Origin: Streptomyces chartreusis
GTDB lineage: Bacteria; Actinomycetota; Actinomycetes; Streptomycetales; Streptomycetaceae
DNA: 64,000 nt
Direction: 5' to 3'
Assembly: GCF_008704715.1 (NCBI RefSeq)
Contig: NZ_CP023689.1
Coordinates: 2,046,001 to 2,110,000, forward strand
Positions 20,317-31,035 of this stretch are shown here, in pieces. The translations under genes and the position numbers were made by a program. Position 1 is the first letter of the stretch. Every line of letters starts with the position of its first letter. The notes beneath the pieces were generated by a model that worked only from the letters and a program-made list of their open reading frames with translations, was not told where the DNA came from and ran no database searches.

Positions 20317-21084
20317 ATGGTGGAACTGAAGACGGACAAGTCGATCGATGCGATGTACGTGACCGGACAGGTCGTCGGCCAGGCCCTGACGGCCGTGCGC
20401 AAGGCCGCCGACGTGGGGGTCTCCCTGCTGGAGCTGGACGAGGTTGCGCGCGAGGTGCTGCGCGACGCCGGGGCGACCTCGCCCTTCCTCGGCTACCGCC
20501 CGTCGTTCGCCCCCACCCCGTTCCCCGCCGTCATCTGCGCCTCGGTGAACGACGCGATCGTGCACGGCATCCCGACCGGCTACCGCCTGCGCGACGGCGA
20601 CCTGGTCTCCATCGACTGCGGCGCCGAACTGGGCGGCTGGGCGGGCGACTCGGCGATCAGCTTCACGGTGGGCCGGGCGCGCCCGGAGGACGTGACGCTG
20701 ATCGAGACGACGGAGCGGGCGCTGGCGGCGGGCATCGGGGCGGCCGTGGTCGGCAACCGCATCGGCGACATCGCCCACGCCATCGGCTCGGTGTGCCGGT
20801 CGGCCGGATACGGCGTCCCGGACGGGTTCGGCGGCCACGGCATCGGCCGCAAGATGCACGAGGACCCGGGGGTGCCGAACGAGGGCCGCCCGGGCCGGGG
20901 CATGCCGCTGCGCCGCGGCATGGTGCTGGCCATCGAGCCGATGGTCATCGCGAGCGGCCGGGACGGCTACCACGCGGCCCCGGACGGCTGGACCCTGTGC
21001 ACGAACGACGGCTCCCGCGCGGCCCACGCGGAGCACACGGTGGCGATCACCGACGCGGGACCGCGCGTCCTCACGGCCCGCTGA
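20317..21084 (+). CDS. map: Type I methionine aminopeptidase
   Basis: Cytoplasmic metallo-aminopeptidase that removes N-terminal methionine from nascent proteins. The 255 residues are close to the usual type I length. The pita-bread motifs include SVNDAIVHGIP, SIDCGAELGGWAGDSA carrying the metal aspartates, GHGIGRKMHEDP with a metal histidine, and AIEPMV with a metal glutamate. The final metal glutamate is expected in AHAEHTVAIT. The ATG at 20317 is preceded by a -10-like element rather than a ribosome site. Streptomycetes carry several map genes; the paired XRE regulator suggests a conditional copy. Confidence 0.93.
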   Translation: MVELKTDKSIDAMYVTGQVVGQALTAVRKAADVGVSLLELDEVAREVLRDAGATSPFLGYRPSFAPTPFPAVICASVNDAIVHGIPTGYRLRDGDLVSIDCGAELGGWAGDSAISFTVGRARPEDVTLIETTERALAAGIGAAVVGNRIGDIAHAIGSVCRSAGYGVPDGFGGHGIGRKMHEDPGVPNEGRPGRGMPLRRGMVLAIEPMVIASGRDGYHAAPDGWTLCTNDGSRAAHAEHTVAITDAGPRVLTAR

Positions 21085-21099
21085 GGCCCGTCGCGGGCC
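21085..21099 (+). terminator. Hairpin directly after map
   Basis: GGCCCG (21085-21090), loop TCG, CGGGCC (21094-21099) starts on the first base after the map stop codon, followed by GC-rich sequence. A short but perfect stem, plausible as a T-tract-less terminator. Confidence 0.45.
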
Positions 21100-21149
21100 G
21101 GGGGCGGCCCCGCTGCCTGCGCGTTTCGCTGAAGGTGCCCCCGGCCACG

Positions 21150-21208
21150 GTTCGTGCGAAGGTGTTCTACGAACGCGGCCAGGTGTAACCGGCTTCAGCC
21201 CGGGTTAC
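21150..21208. promoter_or_regulatory. Two inverted repeats upstream of the clpC-like gene
   Basis: GTTCGT (21150-21155) and ACGAAC (21169-21174) are inverted with a 13-base spacer; the left arm is also part of TTCGTGCGAA (21151-21160). A second pair, GTAACC (21185-21190) and GGTTAC (21203-21208), follows. All lie 66-124 bases upstream of the ATG. They are candidate operators for a stress regulator; they do not clearly match the HspR HAIR element. Confidence 0.4.
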
Positions 21209-21273
21209 CCGACTCCGGCACGTCGATCAGCGAGGGCGACCCTGCCCGCGCAGGGAAGCCGGATGGGAACGCC

Positions 21274-23826
<2,553 letters not shown>

Positions 23827-23830
23827 GGCG

Positions 23831-25630
23831 CTACCGCGCCGATCGCACCACCATCGCCGAGCCGCCGCCGCGTCGTACCTTCTCGGCGGCGGCGAGCCAC
23901 CTGCCGTCCGGCAGTCGCTGTACGCCGGTGGCCGCGCCGATCTCCGGGTTGGCCCTGAAGCCGTGCCCGATGGCCTCCAGCCGAGTCCTGAGCGGGCTGT
24001 CGTAGAGGCCCGGTTCGAGTTCCGTGGTCGCGGCGTTGCGCTGGCTGGCGCGCGGCGCGGCGATCGCGTCGACCAGCGGCAGGCCCCGGTCGAGGAACCC
24101 GGTCAGGGTCTGGAGCACGGTGGTGATGATGGTGGCCCCGCCGGGCGAACCGAGCGCCACGACGGGCTTGTCGTGCCGGTCGAGGACGATCGTCGGCGAC
24201 ATGGACGAACGCGGGCGCTTGCCGGGGCCCGGCAGGTTCGGGTCGTGCACGGCCGGGCTCGCCGGGGTGAAGGAGAAGTCCGTCAGCTCGTTGTTGAGCA
24301 GGAAGCCGCGGCCCGGGACGGTGATCCCGCTGCCGCCGGTCTGCTCGATGGTGAGGGTGTACGAGACGACGTTGCCCCACTTGTCGGCCACCGTGAGGTG
24401 GGTGGTGCTGTCGCCCTCGTAGGTGGTCGGGGCGGCGGTGCCGCGCGCGTCGCAGGACGCCGGGTCGCGCGGGTCGCCCGGCGCCACCGGGCTCGTCAGC
24501 ACGGCGTCGTCCTTGATCAGGCACGCCCGCGAGTCGGCGTAGCGCTGCGACAGCAGCCCCTTCGTCGGTACGTCCTCGAAGGCCGGGTCGCCGACCCAGC
24601 GCCCGCGGTCGGCGAAGGAGATGCGGCTGGCCTCGATGTAGCGGTGCAGGTAGCGGACCTCGCTCGCCTTCGACAGGTCCGTGTTCTCCAGGATGTTGAG
24701 GGCCTCGCCGACGGTGGTGCCGCCGGAGGAGGAGGGCGCCATGGAGTAGACGCCCAGACCGCGGTAGGAGGTCTTCGAGGGCGCCTGCGACCTGACCCGG
24801 TAGGCGGCCAGGTCCTTCGCGGTCAGGTCGCCGCGGCGGGCGTTCCAGCCGGAGGCCGGGTCCACGGGCGGGTTGTCGACGGTGTCGACGATGTCGTCGG
24901 CGATGTCGCCCCGGTAGAGCGCGCCGACGCCCTTGTCCGCCAGCTCGGCGTAGGTGCGGGCGAGGTCGGGGTTCTTGAAGCTGGAGCCGACGACCGGCAG
25001 CGCGCCGCCCGGCAGGAACAGCTTCGCGGTGTCCGGGAAGTAGCGGAACCGGGCCTCGTTGGCGGCGGTCTGCGAGCGGAAGGTGTCGTCGACCCGGAAA
25101 CCGTCGCGGGCGAGGCGCTCGGCGGGCTTCAGGACCGACCTGAGGCTCTTGCTCCCCCACTGGTCGAGGGCCTTCTGCCAGGTGGCGGGCGTACCCGGGG
25201 TACCGACGCTGAGGCCGCTGCTGACGGCCTCGGCGAACGGGATCGCGGTGCCGTTCTCCGTGAACAGGCCCGAGTCGGCGCTCAGCGGCGCGGTCTCCCG
25301 GCCGTCGATGGTGCGCACAGTTCGGGACCCGGCGTCGTAGTAGACGAAGTAGCCGCCTCCGCCGACGCCGGCGGAGTAGGGCTCGGTGACACCGAGCGCG
25401 GCGGCCGTGGCGACGGCGGCGTCGACGGCGTTGCCGCCCTTGCGCAGGACCTCGATGCCGGCCGCGGAGGCATCGGCGTCGACGCTCGACACGGCTCCGC
25501 CGTATCCGACGGCCACGGGAACCTTCTCGACGGCATGGGTGCCGGTGCCGGGCGGTGCCGCCGCTCCCACTGACACCACGGCGACCGAGATCGCCAGGAC
25601 CGACAGTTTCCGCGCGACAGGGCGACGCAT
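23831..25630 (-). CDS. ggt: Secreted gamma-glutamyltranspeptidase
   Basis: N-terminal nucleophile hydrolase of 599 residues that cleaves or transfers gamma-glutamyl groups from glutathione-like compounds. A signal peptide (MRRPVARKLSVLAISVAVV, then a small-residue cleavage zone) points to export. The autoprocessing site is in YEGDSTTHLTVAD: the precursor should be cut before a threonine that becomes the catalytic nucleophile of the small subunit. Substrate-binding GGSGITVP and SMSPTIV are also present. The ATG at 25630 follows GGAGG by 5 bases. The gene is convergent with the clpC-like gene, separated by only 4 bases. Confidence 0.9.
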   Translation of the reverse strand: MRRPVARKLSVLAISVAVVSVGAAAPPGTGTHAVEKVPVAVGYGGAVSSVDADASAAGIEVLRKGGNAVDAAVATAAALGVTEPYSAGVGGGGYFVYYDAGSRTVRTIDGRETAPLSADSGLFTENGTAIPFAEAVSSGLSVGTPGTPATWQKALDQWGSKSLRSVLKPAERLARDGFRVDDTFRSQTAANEARFRYFPDTAKLFLPGGALPVVGSSFKNPDLARTYAELADKGVGALYRGDIADDIVDTVDNPPVDPASGWNARRGDLTAKDLAAYRVRSQAPSKTSYRGLGVYSMAPSSSGGTTVGEALNILENTDLSKASEVRYLHRYIEASRISFADRGRWVGDPAFEDVPTKGLLSQRYADSRACLIKDDAVLTSPVAPGDPRDPASCDARGTAAPTTYEGDSTTHLTVADKWGNVVSYTLTIEQTGGSGITVPGRGFLLNNELTDFSFTPASPAVHDPNLPGPGKRPRSSMSPTIVLDRHDKPVVALGSPGGATIITTVLQTLTGFLDRGLPLVDAIAAPRASQRNAATTELEPGLYDSPLRTRLEAIGHGFRANPEIGAATGVQRLPDGRWLAAAEKVRRGGGSAMVVRSAR

Positions 25631-25748
25631 CAGCACCTCCAGTCAGGGACCGTTCGCGCAGCCTATTCGATCGGCATGCCCGCGTCAGCCTGCCCTCGCC
25701 GTCTTTCGTCGAACGTGGGTTTGCGTTCGCCCGCTACCATGCGCGCCC

Positions 25749-26507
25749 ATGAATGACGACGTACGCAACATCGTCCTGGGCGTGGTCGCGGCCGGCATCA
25801 GTGCCACGCTCGGCTGGCTCGCGCGCACCTATCTGTGGAAGCGCAGACTGCGCCGCAAGCAGGCCTTCTTCGGGCTGCCCGACAACGCCGAGTCCTTGCT
25901 GGTGGTCAACCGCGGGGCCGGCGGGCCCGAGCTGACGGTGATGCGTTACGACGTGTTCGCGCTGCTCGAACTGGCCGCCCTGATCAAGGACTGCAACGCC
26001 CACGCCCAGATAATCCCGCACGACGCGGCCCGCCAGGGCTTCGGCGAGCGCACCGAGTTCTGCGTCGGCGGCCCGGCGTCGAACCGGCGCATGGCGGCGC
26101 ACCTCGCCTCGCTCCTGCCGGGGGTGCTCGTGAACGTGGACTCCGAACCCGGCCCGGACCGGGGTGCGTTCCAGATCGGCTCCGAGCGCTACCGGGTGGA
26201 GGTCGGCAAGGAGGAGTACGCGCTTCTGGCCCGCCTCACCGTCGGCGAGAGCCAAGGCCCGCGCCCGGTCTTCCTGTTCTGCGGGCAGACCGCCATCACC
26301 AACCAGGCGGCCACCCGTTATCTCGCCCGCAATCACGAGCGGCTGTCCCGCAAGCACGGCAACGGCACCTTCGCCGTGCTGCTGAAGGTGGTCAACTCGC
26401 AGGCGTACGGCCCGGACGTGGTGGAGCTGGTCGCCGATGTCACACGCGCCGCGCAGACCCCCTTGCCGACACCCGCGGCTCCCCGCAATAGCCACCGTGC
26501 CTCCTGA
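25749..26507 (+). CDS. Conserved hypothetical protein with N-terminal membrane anchor
   Basis: Not recognised. The 252-residue protein starts with a hydrophobic helix (about 6-27, NIVLGVVAAGISATLGWLA) followed by a basic cluster WKRRLRRK, which suggests a single membrane anchor with the rest cytoplasmic. The soluble part contains a Rossmann-like alternation with VVNRGAGGPELTVMRYDVFA, FCVGGPASNRRMAAHLASLL and FLFCGQTAITNQAATRYLA. These Gly-rich loops could bind a nucleotide, but no known signature is matched. It is monocistronic between ggt (divergent) and the CocE-like hydrolase. Confidence 0.7.
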   Translation: MNDDVRNIVLGVVAAGISATLGWLARTYLWKRRLRRKQAFFGLPDNAESLLVVNRGAGGPELTVMRYDVFALLELAALIKDCNAHAQIIPHDAARQGFGERTEFCVGGPASNRRMAAHLASLLPGVLVNVDSEPGPDRGAFQIGSERYRVEVGKEEYALLARLTVGESQGPRPVFLFCGQTAITNQAATRYLARNHERLSRKHGNGTFAVLLKVVNSQAYGPDVVELVADVTRAAQTPLPTPAAPRNSHRAS

Positions 26508-26529
26508 GGTCCGCCACATTCCGCATATC

Positions 26530-26570
26530 GTTACTGGCACGTAACTTACCGACGGGTTACTTGCGGTAAG
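26530..26570. promoter_or_regulatory. Cluster of GTTAC/GTAAC elements upstream of the CocE-like gene
   Basis: GTTAC (26530-26534) and GTAAC (26541-26545) are inverted with 6 bases between. CTTACC (26545-26550) and GGTAAG (26565-26570) form a second inverted pair enclosing another GTTAC (26556-26560). The cluster lies 54-94 bases before the GTG start, in an unusually AT-containing patch, and looks like overlapping operator half-sites. Confidence 0.4.
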
Positions 26571-26623
26571 AGGCCGCGGTTACCGTCGGGTCACTTTGCA
26601 CTGACACGAGTGAGGAGTGACCC

Positions 26624-28192
26624 GTGGGAACCCATCGCAAGGCACTGCGTACGACCGCCGTGGGCGCCGTCTCCGCGACCCTGGTCGCCGGTAGCGCCCT
26701 CGGGCTCGCCCCCGCGGCCCAAGCCGCCCCGAACAGCGTCCGGTTCGTCGACATCGGCGGCGACGGCGGCACCACCCTGAAGGCGAACGTCGTCACGCCG
26801 GCCGGCGCCGACGGCACGCACCGCTACCCGCTGCTCGTCATGCCCACGAGCTGGGGCCTGCCCCAGGTCGAGTACTTCGCACAGGCTCAGAAGCTCGCGA
26901 ACTCGGGCTACGTCGTCGTCAGTTACAACGTGCGCGGCTTCTGGCAGTCCGGTGGCGAGATAGAAGTGGCCGGGCCGCCCGACATAGCCGACGCGTCCAA
27001 GGTCATCGACTGGGCGCTCGCCAACACCCCGGCCGACGCACGGCAGATCGGCATGGCGGGCGTCTCGTACGGCGCCGGCATCAGCCTGCTGACCGCCGCG
27101 CACGACAAACGGGTCCGGGCGGTCGCCGCCCTCAGTGGCTGGGCCGACCTCATCGGCTCCATCTACTCGGGCCGCACCCAGCACGTCCAGGCCGCCGCGC
27201 TGCTCGACGGCGCGGGCCTGATCACCGGCCGCCAGGGCGCCGAACTCCGGCAGATCTTCGACGACTTCTACGCCTCCAACCTGTCCAAGGAACAGGACAT
27301 CATCAACTGGGGGAAGAAACGTTCTGTCGGTACATACGTGGACCAACTCAACGACAGCGGTGCCGCGGTCATGATGGCCAACGCCTGGGGCGACACGATC
27401 TTCCCGCCCAACCAGTACGCGGACTTCTACGAGAAGCTCACCGGCCCGAAGCGGCTGGATTTCCGCCCCGGCGACCACGCCACCGCCGAGCTCACCGGGC
27501 TGTTCGGCCTGCCCAACGACGTGTGGACGGACACCGAGCGCTGGTTCGACCACTACCTCAAGGGCGAGGACAACGGCATCAACCGGGAGCTGCCGGTCCA
27601 GCTCAAGTCCCGGTCCGGCGGCGCCTACGAGGGCTACCCGGACTGGAAGTCGGTCGGCGCGACGGACAAGAAGATCTCCCTGGCAGGCACGACGACGATC
27701 CGCGCGAACGTCGACTCGGGAGCCAACGGCGGCGTCGTCTTCCTGTCCAGCATCCTCGACCAGGTGGCCCAGGTGCCCCCGATGGCCGCGATCCCGCTGC
27801 TGCCCCGCCGCTGGGCGGCCGTATGGCAGTCGGAGAAGTACTCCTCGGCCCAACGTGTGCGCGGCACCTCGAAGTTGCACACCACCGTCACCCCGACCAA
27901 GGAGAGCGGCACCCTCGTCGCCTATCTGTACGACGTGGGCCCGCTCGGCCTCGGCAAGCTGGTCAGCAACGCGCCGTACACCTTCCACGGACGGACACCC
28001 GGACAGCCGTTCGGTCTCGACCTGGAGTTGTACTCCACGTCCTACGACGTCCCGGCAGGGCACCGCCTCGCGATGGTCGTCGACACGGTCGACCCGCTCT
28101 ACATCGAGCACAACCCGTCCGGCGCGCGGCTGACCTTCTCCTCGCCGGCGAACGACCCGTCGTACGTGTCGATTCCACTGCGCGAACAGTGA
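26624..28192 (+). CDS. Secreted CocE/NonD-family (X-Pro dipeptidyl-peptidase-like) hydrolase
   Basis: Exported alpha/beta hydrolase of 522 residues. A twin-arginine-free signal peptide (about 1-34) ends in AQAAPNS. The catalytic domain has YNVRGFWQSGG and the nucleophile elbow GVSYGAG, placing the serine near residue 149. Aspartate and histidine candidates occur in WGDTIF and PGDHATAE. A C-terminal beta-jelly-roll segment typical of CocE/S15 enzymes follows. GAGGAG precedes the GTG by about 6 bases. Family members cleave esters, beta-lactams or proline dipeptides; the substrate here is unknown. Confidence 0.85.
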   Translation: MGTHRKALRTTAVGAVSATLVAGSALGLAPAAQAAPNSVRFVDIGGDGGTTLKANVVTPAGADGTHRYPLLVMPTSWGLPQVEYFAQAQKLANSGYVVVSYNVRGFWQSGGEIEVAGPPDIADASKVIDWALANTPADARQIGMAGVSYGAGISLLTAAHDKRVRAVAALSGWADLIGSIYSGRTQHVQAAALLDGAGLITGRQGAELRQIFDDFYASNLSKEQDIINWGKKRSVGTYVDQLNDSGAAVMMANAWGDTIFPPNQYADFYEKLTGPKRLDFRPGDHATAELTGLFGLPNDVWTDTERWFDHYLKGEDNGINRELPVQLKSRSGGAYEGYPDWKSVGATDKKISLAGTTTIRANVDSGANGGVVFLSSILDQVAQVPPMAAIPLLPRRWAAVWQSEKYSSAQRVRGTSKLHTTVTPTKESGTLVAYLYDVGPLGLGKLVSNAPYTFHGRTPGQPFGLDLELYSTSYDVPAGHRLAMVVDTVDPLYIEHNPSGARLTFSSPANDPSYVSIPLREQ

Positions 28193-28587
28193 TCTCCGGC
28201 CGGCGCCGGACGGGTATGGCTCTGTGACTGCTGCCCCCTGCTGCCCCTGTCCCCAGGGGCCGTGGGGGGATCCCCACCCGGCAGCAGCGTCCCTGGTCGT
28301 GGGCGGGGCCACCGCCACGGCCTTGGGGACGGACGAAACATCGTAGTCGAGGTCCGACCCGGCGGGGCCGGAAGGGTTCACGGACCACGAAGCGACAAGT
28401 CCCCCACATGGTTGTCGACGTCACGCGGCACGATCGGTGGATCGCCAGCCATGCCCAGCCCCAGTCCTGTTCAGTACAGCGATGACCGCAAACTAGCGGG
28501 ACAAGAGCTGACTTATTGGACGACACGCACTTTTCGGACATAAGCCGTATTTACTTGGTACTTATGCCGCACCCCACGGCCGGGGCC
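28193..28587. other. Gene-free stretch between convergent genes
   Basis: These 395 bases separate the stops of the rightward CocE-like hydrolase and the leftward DUF6278-like gene. The first 95 bases hold the nested hairpins listed separately. The rest shows no ribosome site followed by a plausible frame. A relatively AT-rich patch at about 28490-28565 has no recognisable promoter pair or repeat. I see no RNA gene. Confidence 0.45.
28229..28286 (+). terminator. Nested two-hairpin structure downstream of the CocE-like gene
   Basis: An outer 7-bp stem TGCTGCC (28229-28235) / GGCAGCA (28280-28286) encloses two perfect hairpins: CCCCTG (28244-249) with CAGGGG (28254-259), and GTGGGG (28262-267) with CCCCAC (28272-277). 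The layout is that of a three-way junction. It starts 36 bases after the stop and most simply acts as a terminator. Confidence 0.45.
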
Positions 28588-28995
28588 TCAGGCCTCCGCG
28601 ACCTCCGCGTACAGCTGCGACAGCTCCGGCACGCCGCTCACGGCCCACTCCCGCCCGGAGGCGACGACGTCGAACTCCCGGCCGGACGCGAGCCGGACGA
28701 CCGGCTGACCGTCCGGCCAGATCTCCCAGGCGGCGCCGGGCACGGTACGCACGATGACGGTGCCGAGGTACAGCCCGGCGTCGTTGCCCAGCCAGGGCAG
28801 GATCTCCTCGTCGTCCCGCCAGCGCGGCAGCAGCTGATCGAGGGCCTCCAACGAGGCCACGGTGTCATCGAGTTGGATCCCCGCCCGGGACGCGTGGGAA
28901 CGCAGCAGCTCGCACTCGGAGAGCAGTTCGGCGATGCCCTCGGGGTCGGGGGCCCCGCGCTTCTCGGGCCGATGGCCAAGAAAAGGGATCTTCAT
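28588..28995 (-). CDS. DUF6278-like small protein
   Basis: Soluble protein of 135 residues with no signal peptide or cysteine. It resembles, from memory, the streptomycete DUF6278 family: PEGIAELLSECELLRSHA, PWLGNDAGLYLGTVIVRTVP, WEIWPDGQPVVRL and PELSQLYAEVAE. The ATG at 28995 begins MKIPFLGHRPEK; a GTG two codons upstream is possible. It is monocistronic and divergent from the secreted SGNH hydrolase gene. No function is known and none can be read from the sequence. Confidence 0.65.
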   Translation of the reverse strand: MKIPFLGHRPEKRGAPDPEGIAELLSECELLRSHASRAGIQLDDTVASLEALDQLLPRWRDDEEILPWLGNDAGLYLGTVIVRTVPGAAWEIWPDGQPVVRLASGREFDVVASGREWAVSGVPELSQLYAEVAEA

Positions 28996-29087
28996 ACGCA
29001 CAGCGTGTCATTCGCACGGCCGAACGCACCACAGGCGCGCGGACCGTCGATTCCGGTCGAGTTCACGCCGACTTGTGGCATGGCTCG

Positions 29088-29116
29088 TTGACGGGTCACG
29101 GGTGCCTCTCTAACTT
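29088..29116 (+). promoter_or_regulatory. Sigma-70-like promoter for the SGNH hydrolase gene
   Basis: TTGACG (29088-29093), a 17-base spacer and TAACTT (29111-29116) make a good vegetative-type promoter. Transcription from about 29123 would give a leader of about 130 bases, ending in GGAGGAG (29241-29247) before the GTG start. Confidence 0.5.
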
Positions 29117-29253
29117 CTCCGTGCGTCATGCGTCTCGTCGGAACGACTCACACCTGAAAATCTCGCAAGCACTTCTCTTCTGAGTGTCCTGCCCGAACTT
29201 GTCATGCGCAGTCATCCGCAGTCCTGAGCGGTCGTGAACGGGAGGAGTCGGCC

Positions 29254-31020
29254 GTGCGCCGATGTGTGTGGATCTCCGCGGTCGTCCTTGCCCTCTTCGC
29301 AGCCCTGGTGCCGGGTGTCTCCGCCCATGCGTCCGGCGAGCGCAGAGCCGTGCCGCTCCCGCTGGAGCGGCTCTTCGACAACACGGCCGTCAGTGACGAC
29401 GCCCGTCCCGCCGCAGCCGACTTCGACGGGTCGGGCGCCTCTCTGTCCGCGCAGGACCTCGCCGCCGCCGGGTGGACGCCGGGCCGTGCGCTGACCGTGC
29501 AGGGCGCCCGGCTGACCTGGCCCGACCGGCAGCCGGGCGAGCCCGACAACGTTCTCGCCGCCGGGCAGGACGTGCGGGTGCGCGGCCGCGGAGACGCGCT
29601 CGCCTTCCTGGTGGCGGGCACGGCAGGCATCGACGTGGGCGCGGCGGGGACGGTGGTCTACGCCGACGGCGCCCGGTCCGGGTACCGGCTGACCGCCCCC
29701 GACTGGCGCACCGGCCCGCTCGCCACCAAGGCGGTCGCCCTGCCGCACATCAACACACCCGGCGGCCAACTCGCCGAGCGCGCGCGGCTGTACGTGGTGA
29801 CCGTGCCGCTGGTCGCGGGGAGCCAGGTCGCCTCCGTACGGCTGCCGCAGGCGACCGGGCTGCATGTGTTCGCGGTGGCGGTGCGGTCCCCGGCCCCGGG
29901 CTGGACGGGGAGTTGGGCCGCGGCGACGGGCGGCTATCCGACCGTCGGGCCGTGGACCGACCGGACGCTGCGTCTGGTGGTGCACACCTCGGCGGGCGGG
30001 CCGCGGGTGCGGCTGCGGTTCGACAACACCTTCGCTGCGGGGCCGGTGCGGATCGGTGGCGCCACGGTGGCGGTGCAGCAGTCGGGCGCGGCGGCGAAGG
30101 CGACGCCGGTCCGGCTGTCGTTCGGCGGCGCGGCGGGCGTGGAGGTCCCGGCGGGCGCGCAGGCGTACAGCGATCCGCTCGGCTTCGCCGTGCCCGCCGA
30201 CACCAACCTGCTGGTGAGCTTCCATCTGCCGGGGACCGTGCCGGCCGCGCCCGTGCACCGGCTCGCGCAGCAGCGGTCGTACGTGAGCGAGCCGGGCGAC
30301 CACACGGCGGACCTCGCCGCCTCCGCCTATCCGACCGTGCTCACCAGCTGGCCGCTGCTGACGGGCGTCGACGTGGGCGGCGGGCCGGGGTCCGTGGTGC
30401 TGCTGGGTGACTCGATCACCGACGGCGACAAGTCCACGACGGATGCGAACCGGCGGTGGCCCAACGTCCTCGCCACACGGCTGCTGAACCAGAGTGCGGT
30501 CCCGCGCTACGGGGTGCTCAACCAGGGAATCTCCGGAAACCGTGTGGTCTCCGACCGCTACCCCGGGGACGGCGTCTCCACCGACACGGCCGGGGTGAGC
30601 GCCCTGCACCGGTTCGACCTCGATGTGCTGGCCCAGACGTCGGCGCGTACGGCCGTCGTGTTCGAGGGCATCAACGATGTGCGCTGGGACACGACCGCGG
30701 AGCAGGTGATCGCCGGGCTGCGCGAGATCGCGGACCGTGGGCACGCGCGGGGGCTGCGGATGCTGGCGGCGACGATCCTGCCGTGCGCGGGCGAGGCGCG
30801 CTGCACCGCCGCGGCCGACGCCGAGCGGGTCGAGATCAACGCGTGGATCCGTGGCGCCGGGGTGTACGACGGGGTGCTCGACTTCGACGCGGTCGTACGG
30901 GACCCGGCACAGCCCTCCCGGATGCTTCCCGCCTACGACAGCGGGGACCATCTGCACCCGGGGGACCCGGGGCTGGCCGCCATGGCCCGGTCGGTGGACC
31001 TGCGGGCGCTGGTGCCGTGA
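29254..31020 (+). CDS. Secreted SGNH/GDSL-family esterase
   Basis: Exported esterase or lipase-like hydrolase of 588 residues. A signal peptide occupies about 1-26 (WISAVVLALFAALVPG, then VSAHA). The N-terminal half looks like beta-rich accessory modules. The SGNH catalytic domain starts near residue 375: block I SVVLLGDSITDG with the nucleophile serine, block II Gly in NQGISGNR, block III Asn in EGINDV, and block V with Asp/His in GDHLHPGDPG. GGAGGAG precedes the GTG by 6 bases. Likely substrates are acylated polysaccharides or lipids. Confidence 0.88.
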   Translation: MRRCVWISAVVLALFAALVPGVSAHASGERRAVPLPLERLFDNTAVSDDARPAAADFDGSGASLSAQDLAAAGWTPGRALTVQGARLTWPDRQPGEPDNVLAAGQDVRVRGRGDALAFLVAGTAGIDVGAAGTVVYADGARSGYRLTAPDWRTGPLATKAVALPHINTPGGQLAERARLYVVTVPLVAGSQVASVRLPQATGLHVFAVAVRSPAPGWTGSWAAATGGYPTVGPWTDRTLRLVVHTSAGGPRVRLRFDNTFAAGPVRIGGATVAVQQSGAAAKATPVRLSFGGAAGVEVPAGAQAYSDPLGFAVPADTNLLVSFHLPGTVPAAPVHRLAQQRSYVSEPGDHTADLAASAYPTVLTSWPLLTGVDVGGGPGSVVLLGDSITDGDKSTTDANRRWPNVLATRLLNQSAVPRYGVLNQGISGNRVVSDRYPGDGVSTDTAGVSALHRFDLDVLAQTSARTAVVFEGINDVRWDTTAEQVIAGLREIADRGHARGLRMLAATILPCAGEARCTAAADAERVEINAWIRGAGVYDGVLDFDAVVRDPAQPSRMLPAYDSGDHLHPGDPGLAAMARSVDLRALVP

Positions 31021-31035
31021 CCGCGGCCGGGTGCC

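Noticed and set aside
28262..28543. A 93-codon frame in the spacer after the CocE-like gene
   Set aside because: No ribosome site; the composition is random-looking, and the start lies inside the nested hairpins.
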